64,000 nucleotides of DNA. Origin: Pyxidicoccus parkwaysis. Its GTDB lineage: Bacteria > Myxococcota > Myxococcia > Myxococcales > Myxococcaceae. Of this stretch, positions 61,206-64,000 are shown piece after piece. The position numbers and the translations under genes are program-made. Each line of letters opens with the position of its first letter. Positions within the stretch are counted from its first letter, which is position 1. The DNA lies in NCBI RefSeq assembly GCF_017301735.1, contig NZ_CP071090.1:2718001-2782000 (forward strand). Reading direction: 5' to 3'. The notes below the pieces were generated by a model. It did no database searches. It saw only the letters and a list, made by a program, of their open reading frames with translations, and was not told the DNA's origin.

Positions 61206-63050
61206 ATGATTCTACGTGCGAGGGATTGGACACTCCTACTGGGGCTCGGCTGCGTGCTGCTGGCAGGCAGCGCCCGGGGTTTTGACGAGACAACAGCAAC
61301 GCGCGTCCTGCAATTCGCGCAGCAACAGGCCATCAAGACGGACTCGGTGGTTCCGTCGGGCCGGTATCCCCAGAGCACCACGGACGGCGGGTGGCTCACC
61401 GTCTCCGCGGGAGACCTGACCGGGTGGACCCAGGGCTTCTTCCCCGGCGAGCTCTGGTACCTCTTCGAGGGCTCGGGCAACGCCACCTTCAAAACCAAGG
61501 CGGCCGCCCGGACCGCGCCGCTGAGCGTGCAGCAGACGAACTCGACGACGCACGACACGGGCTTCAAGCTCATGACCAGCTTCGGCAACGCGTACCGGTT
61601 CACCGGCGACGAGGCGCAGCGGCAGGTGCTGCTCACGGGCGCGGCCTCGCTCGCCAAGCGCTACAACGCCAAGCTGGGCTATGTCGTGTGCTGCGATTGG
61701 AACCGGCCCACGTGGCTCGCGCCGCTCGTCGTGGACACGATGATGGACATCGAGCTGCTCCTCTGGGGCTCGGCGCACGGAGGGCAGGCTGTCTGGAGGG
61801 ACATGGCCGTCAGCCACGCGCTCAAGACGCTGCAGTGGCTGGTGCGTGATGACGGCAGCTCCTTCCACGTCGTGGACTTCGACCCTGTCACGGGGGCCTT
61901 CCGCCTGCGGGGCACGTACCAGGGCTTCAGTAACGACTCCACCTGGGCGCGCGGGCAGACCTGGCTCATGTATGGCTACACCATGGTGTACCGCTATACG
62001 CGCGACCCGCGCATGCTGGCGGCGGCCCAGAAGACCACCGACTGGTATTTGAACCACCTGCCAGCGGACATGGTGCCGCTCTGGGACTTCAGCGCTCCGG
62101 CGGGCAAGCAGTTCAAGGACACCTCCGCGGCCGCCGCCGCCGCCTCGGCGCTGCTGGAATTGAGCGGCTATGTCTCGGACGCGGCCACCCGGCAGCGCTA
62201 CCATGACGCGGCGGTGCGCATGCTCGATGCGCTCAGCGCGGCGCCGTACCTCGCCAGCGGCACGAGCAAGTCCAGCGTCCTCCAGCACGGCGTGGGCAAC
62301 TTCCCCGCGGGCAAGGAGATCGACGTGGGCCTCATCTACGGGGACTACTACTTCATCGAGGCGATTCAGCGCTTCAGGCTGCAGAGCCGGCTCCAGGCGG
62401 GCTGGCCCTCCCGGGTCGACTTCTCGGCGGCGGTGCATGGCCTGGGGACCACGAACACCGGCACGGTGACGGCCCAGTTCGACCTGACGCCCGCGCGGAG
62501 CCCCATCGACGGAGTCATCGGCTATGCCGACTCGTCCACCACCATCAAGGGCTTCTCCAGCTCGGCCATGCTCATTCGCATGGACACTGACGGCTTCTTC
62601 GACGCGCGCAACGGCGGTGGGTATGCCGCGCTCACCGCGGTGCCCTACGCGGCCAACACCACGTACCACGTGCGCATGGTGGCGAACCTCGGGACCAAAC
62701 GGTACAGCGTCTGGGTGAGGCCTCCGGGCGGAGCCGAAATCCAGCTTGCGAAGGACTACGTCTTCCGCTCGGACGCGCCGCTCACGGATGACCTCGGCAA
62801 GGTGACGCTCAACGGCACCACGGGCGATGGCACGTATACGGTGACGAACCACACCGTGAAGCTCGGGACTGTCGCCGCGACTGCTTCCGCTTCCGAGGCT
62901 CCCGAGGCTCCCGAGGCCGCGCTGTCACTTGCCGACCCGCTGGACGGCAGTGGCTGTGCCGCGGTGCCTGGCTCCGCTGCGCTGGCACTCTGTGGCATGG
63001 CTCTGTGGTTGATGCGTCATGGCTGGTGCTCACGCGTCGCCTCGCGATGA
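61206..63050 (+). CDS. Glycoside hydrolase family 88-like protein with MYXO-CTERM-like tail
   Basis: 614-residue secreted enzyme. Signal peptide near residues 1-26 (LLLGLGCVLLAGSARG). Residues about 30-395 form an alpha/alpha-barrel like unsaturated glucuronyl hydrolases (GH88): Asp117 in THDTGF and Asp177 in VVDTMMD correspond to the two catalytic aspartates. A second region (about 400-570) is beta-rich, laminin-G/concanavalin-like, probably sugar binding. The last 35 residues show GSGC, a hydrophobic helix and a basic end (LMRHGWCSRVASR), a MYXO-CTERM-style surface-sorting signal. ATG follows GAGGAGG. Likely cleaves unsaturated uronic acid from lyase-generated oligosaccharides at the cell surface. 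Confidence 0.85.
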   Translation: MILRARDWTLLLGLGCVLLAGSARGFDETTATRVLQFAQQQAIKTDSVVPSGRYPQSTTDGGWLTVSAGDLTGWTQGFFPGELWYLFEGSGNATFKTKAAARTAPLSVQQTNSTTHDTGFKLMTSFGNAYRFTGDEAQRQVLLTGAASLAKRYNAKLGYVVCCDWNRPTWLAPLVVDTMMDIELLLWGSAHGGQAVWRDMAVSHALKTLQWLVRDDGSSFHVVDFDPVTGAFRLRGTYQGFSNDSTWARGQTWLMYGYTMVYRYTRDPRMLAAAQKTTDWYLNHLPADMVPLWDFSAPAGKQFKDTSAAAAAASALLELSGYVSDAATRQRYHDAAVRMLDALSAAPYLASGTSKSSVLQHGVGNFPAGKEIDVGLIYGDYYFIEAIQRFRLQSRLQAGWPSRVDFSAAVHGLGTTNTGTVTAQFDLTPARSPIDGVIGYADSSTTIKGFSSSAMLIRMDTDGFFDARNGGGYAALTAVPYAANTTYHVRMVANLGTKRYSVWVRPPGGAEIQLAKDYVFRSDAPLTDDLGKVTLNGTTGDGTYTVTNHTVKLGTVAATASASEAPEAPEAALSLADPLDGSGCAAVPGSAALALCGMALWLMRHGWCSRVASR

Positions 63051-63068
63051 CCCAGGCAAGTGAAGCGA

Positions 63069-63104
63069 GCGCCGCTCGGGTCGGGTGTTCGGCCTGAGCG
63101 GCGC
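63069..63104 (+). terminator. Hairpin after the GH88 gene
   Basis: Arms GCGCCGCTCGGG (63069-63080) and CCTGAGCGGCGC (63093-63104) pair over 12 bp with one G-T wobble, 12-base loop, starting 19 bp past the GH88 stop. No T run follows. Probably ends the GH88 transcript. Confidence 0.6.
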
Positions 63105-63226
63105 CGCGTGCCTCCATCCAATGTCTGTCATTGCGCTCCGACCGGGAGCGGTTGCCGCCTCCAGGTGCCTGCCCAAGCTTCCCGACTGCCGAGAGGGCAG
63201 CGTGCCCTGACGGGAGGGGGGACCTC

Positions 63227-64000
63227 ATGATGCGCGGGTGGGGACGGAAGTCGTGGGCGTGGGTGTTGGGGCTCGGGCTGGCGGCGTGCAGCGTGGTTGC
63301 TCCGGAGCCATCAGAGGACAGCGGCCAGGAGGCCGCGCCGGACTCGCTGGAGAGCGGGGGCACGTGCCCCTCGGCCACGCGGCTCGCGGACTTCTCGGCA
63401 GGAGGCCCCACCGCGGGGCCCTTCTCGCTGACGGGGGTGAAGGGGACGCTCTACTTCATCGTGAATGAGGGTCTCCACGGCTCGGCGCTTTGGGCCAGCG
63501 ACGGGACGCCCGGAGGCACGCGACTGTTCCGCGACTTTGACACCTCCTTGGGCAATCTGACGGAGGCCCGGGGGCTGCTCTTCTTCACCGTGGGCAGCAC
63601 CCTCTGGCGGACGGACGGCACGGACGCGGGGACCTTCCCGCTGGTCACCGCGTCCAAGCCGCCCACTTCCGAATCGGACATGGGCGTGCTGGGAGAGTTT
63701 CGCGGCAAGTTCTTCTTCAGGATGTACACGCCCGAGTATGGCAACGAGTTGTGGGTGAGCGACGGCACGCGCAAGGGCACGAAGCTGTACCTCGACGTCA
63801 ACCCGGGCCCCGTGTCCAGCTTCCCCGGCGAGATGGTGGAGACGGAGAGCGGCAACCTCGTCTTCGACGCGCGCCTGGGTGCGGAACGGGACACCCTCGT
63901 GGTGCTGGAGGTGTCCCCCACGAAGCAGGTCGAGGAGCTGTACCGCGTGCACGGAGACGAGGAGGCCGCCATCTTCCGCCTCTCCGTGGTGGGCAATCGG
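63227..64000 (+). CDS. ELWxxDGT-repeat lipoprotein, cut by right window edge
   Basis: First 258 residues of a larger protein. Lipoprotein signal: MMRGWGRKSWAWVLGLGLAAC. Mature part holds repeats of about 45-60 residues built on an (E/A/T)LWxxDGT core: ALWASDGTPGGTRL, TLWRTDGTDAGT and ELWVSDGTRKGTKL, each after a strand such as LYFIVNEG or FFFRMYTPEYG, as in the ELWxxDGT beta-propeller-like repeat proteins frequent in myxobacteria. GGGAGGGGGG precedes the start; a second ATG follows directly. Surface location likely; function unknown. Confidence 0.85.
   Translation, partial: MMRGWGRKSWAWVLGLGLAACSVVAPEPSEDSGQEAAPDSLESGGTCPSATRLADFSAGGPTAGPFSLTGVKGTLYFIVNEGLHGSALWASDGTPGGTRLFRDFDTSLGNLTEARGLLFFTVGSTLWRTDGTDAGTFPLVTASKPPTSESDMGVLGEFRGKFFFRMYTPEYGNELWVSDGTRKGTKLYLDVNPGPVSSFPGEMVETESGNLVFDARLGAERDTLVVLEVSPTKQVEELYRVHGDEEAAIFRLSVVGNR

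Overview
High-GC DNA (roughly 70% by impression) in which nearly every base is coding, with giant nonribosomal peptide synthetase (NRPS) genes, many lipoproteins, a MYXO-CTERM-like C-terminal sorting tail and ELWxxDGT-repeat lipoprotein sequence. Together these point to a myxobacterium of the Myxococcus/Corallococcus/Pyxidicoccus/Archangium group. This placement is inferred from gene content, not from a marker gene.

Layout. 1-17.7 kb (minus strand): a biosynthetic operon made of a heme-oxygenase-like diiron enzyme, an MFS exporter, a three-module NRPS ending in a thioesterase, and a second NRPS that runs off the left edge. 17.8-24.2 kb: a plus-strand run of a CBM9/DUF5916 outer-membrane protein, an acyl-CoA dehydrogenase, an L-arginine:glycine-type amidinotransferase and a membrane fatty-acid-desaturase-like enzyme, met tail to tail by a free-standing peptidyl carrier protein. 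24.3-31.8 kb: a lipoprotein, a 1003-residue fusion of a flippase-like membrane domain with a P-type ATPase that lacks its nucleotide-binding domain, a diheme cytochrome c peroxidase, an SRPBCC protein and a CBS-domain protein. 32.0-43.6 kb (plus): an ornithine/lysine cyclodeaminase followed by a second three-module NRPS with thioesterase, whose 3' end overlaps a convergent methyltransferase. 44.6-52.3 kb (minus): a complete branched-chain-amino-acid-type (Liv) ABC importer with an acyl-CoA synthetase and an outer-membrane channel-like protein. 52.6-56.1 kb: an acyl-CoA carboxylase carboxyltransferase subunit, then a decayed acetyl-CoA hydrolase/acetyltransferase gene and about 0.7 kb of apparent gene debris. 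56.1-64 kb: an intact P-type ATPase, a PAS/GAF histidine kinase, a family-88 glycoside hydrolase and the start of an ELWxxDGT lipoprotein.

How the parts fit. Reading adenylation-domain specificity residues by eye, three of the complete A domains (one left, two right) carry the same valine-like code, three carry proline-type codes, and one (NRPS at 5228-15655, module 2) has a code I do not recognise. The cyclodeaminase just upstream of the right NRPS would supply proline or pipecolate, and the heme-oxygenase-like enzyme at the head of the left operon could supply an oxidised amino acid. The two NRPS loci share about 1.3 kb of near-identical A-domain DNA in inverted orientation, and the right NRPS contains the same segment twice as a direct repeat at a constant 6309-bp offset. 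The Liv operon looks like one import-and-activate unit (outer-membrane protein, periplasmic binder, permeases, ATPases, CoA ligase). It diverges from a carboxyltransferase gene across an intergenic region holding two near-palindromic 19-bp sites exactly 40 bp apart.

Limits: all motif positions and A-domain codes were read by eye. I saw no rRNA, tRNA, CRISPR array, insertion sequence or phage module, although structured RNAs cannot be excluded by reading alone.
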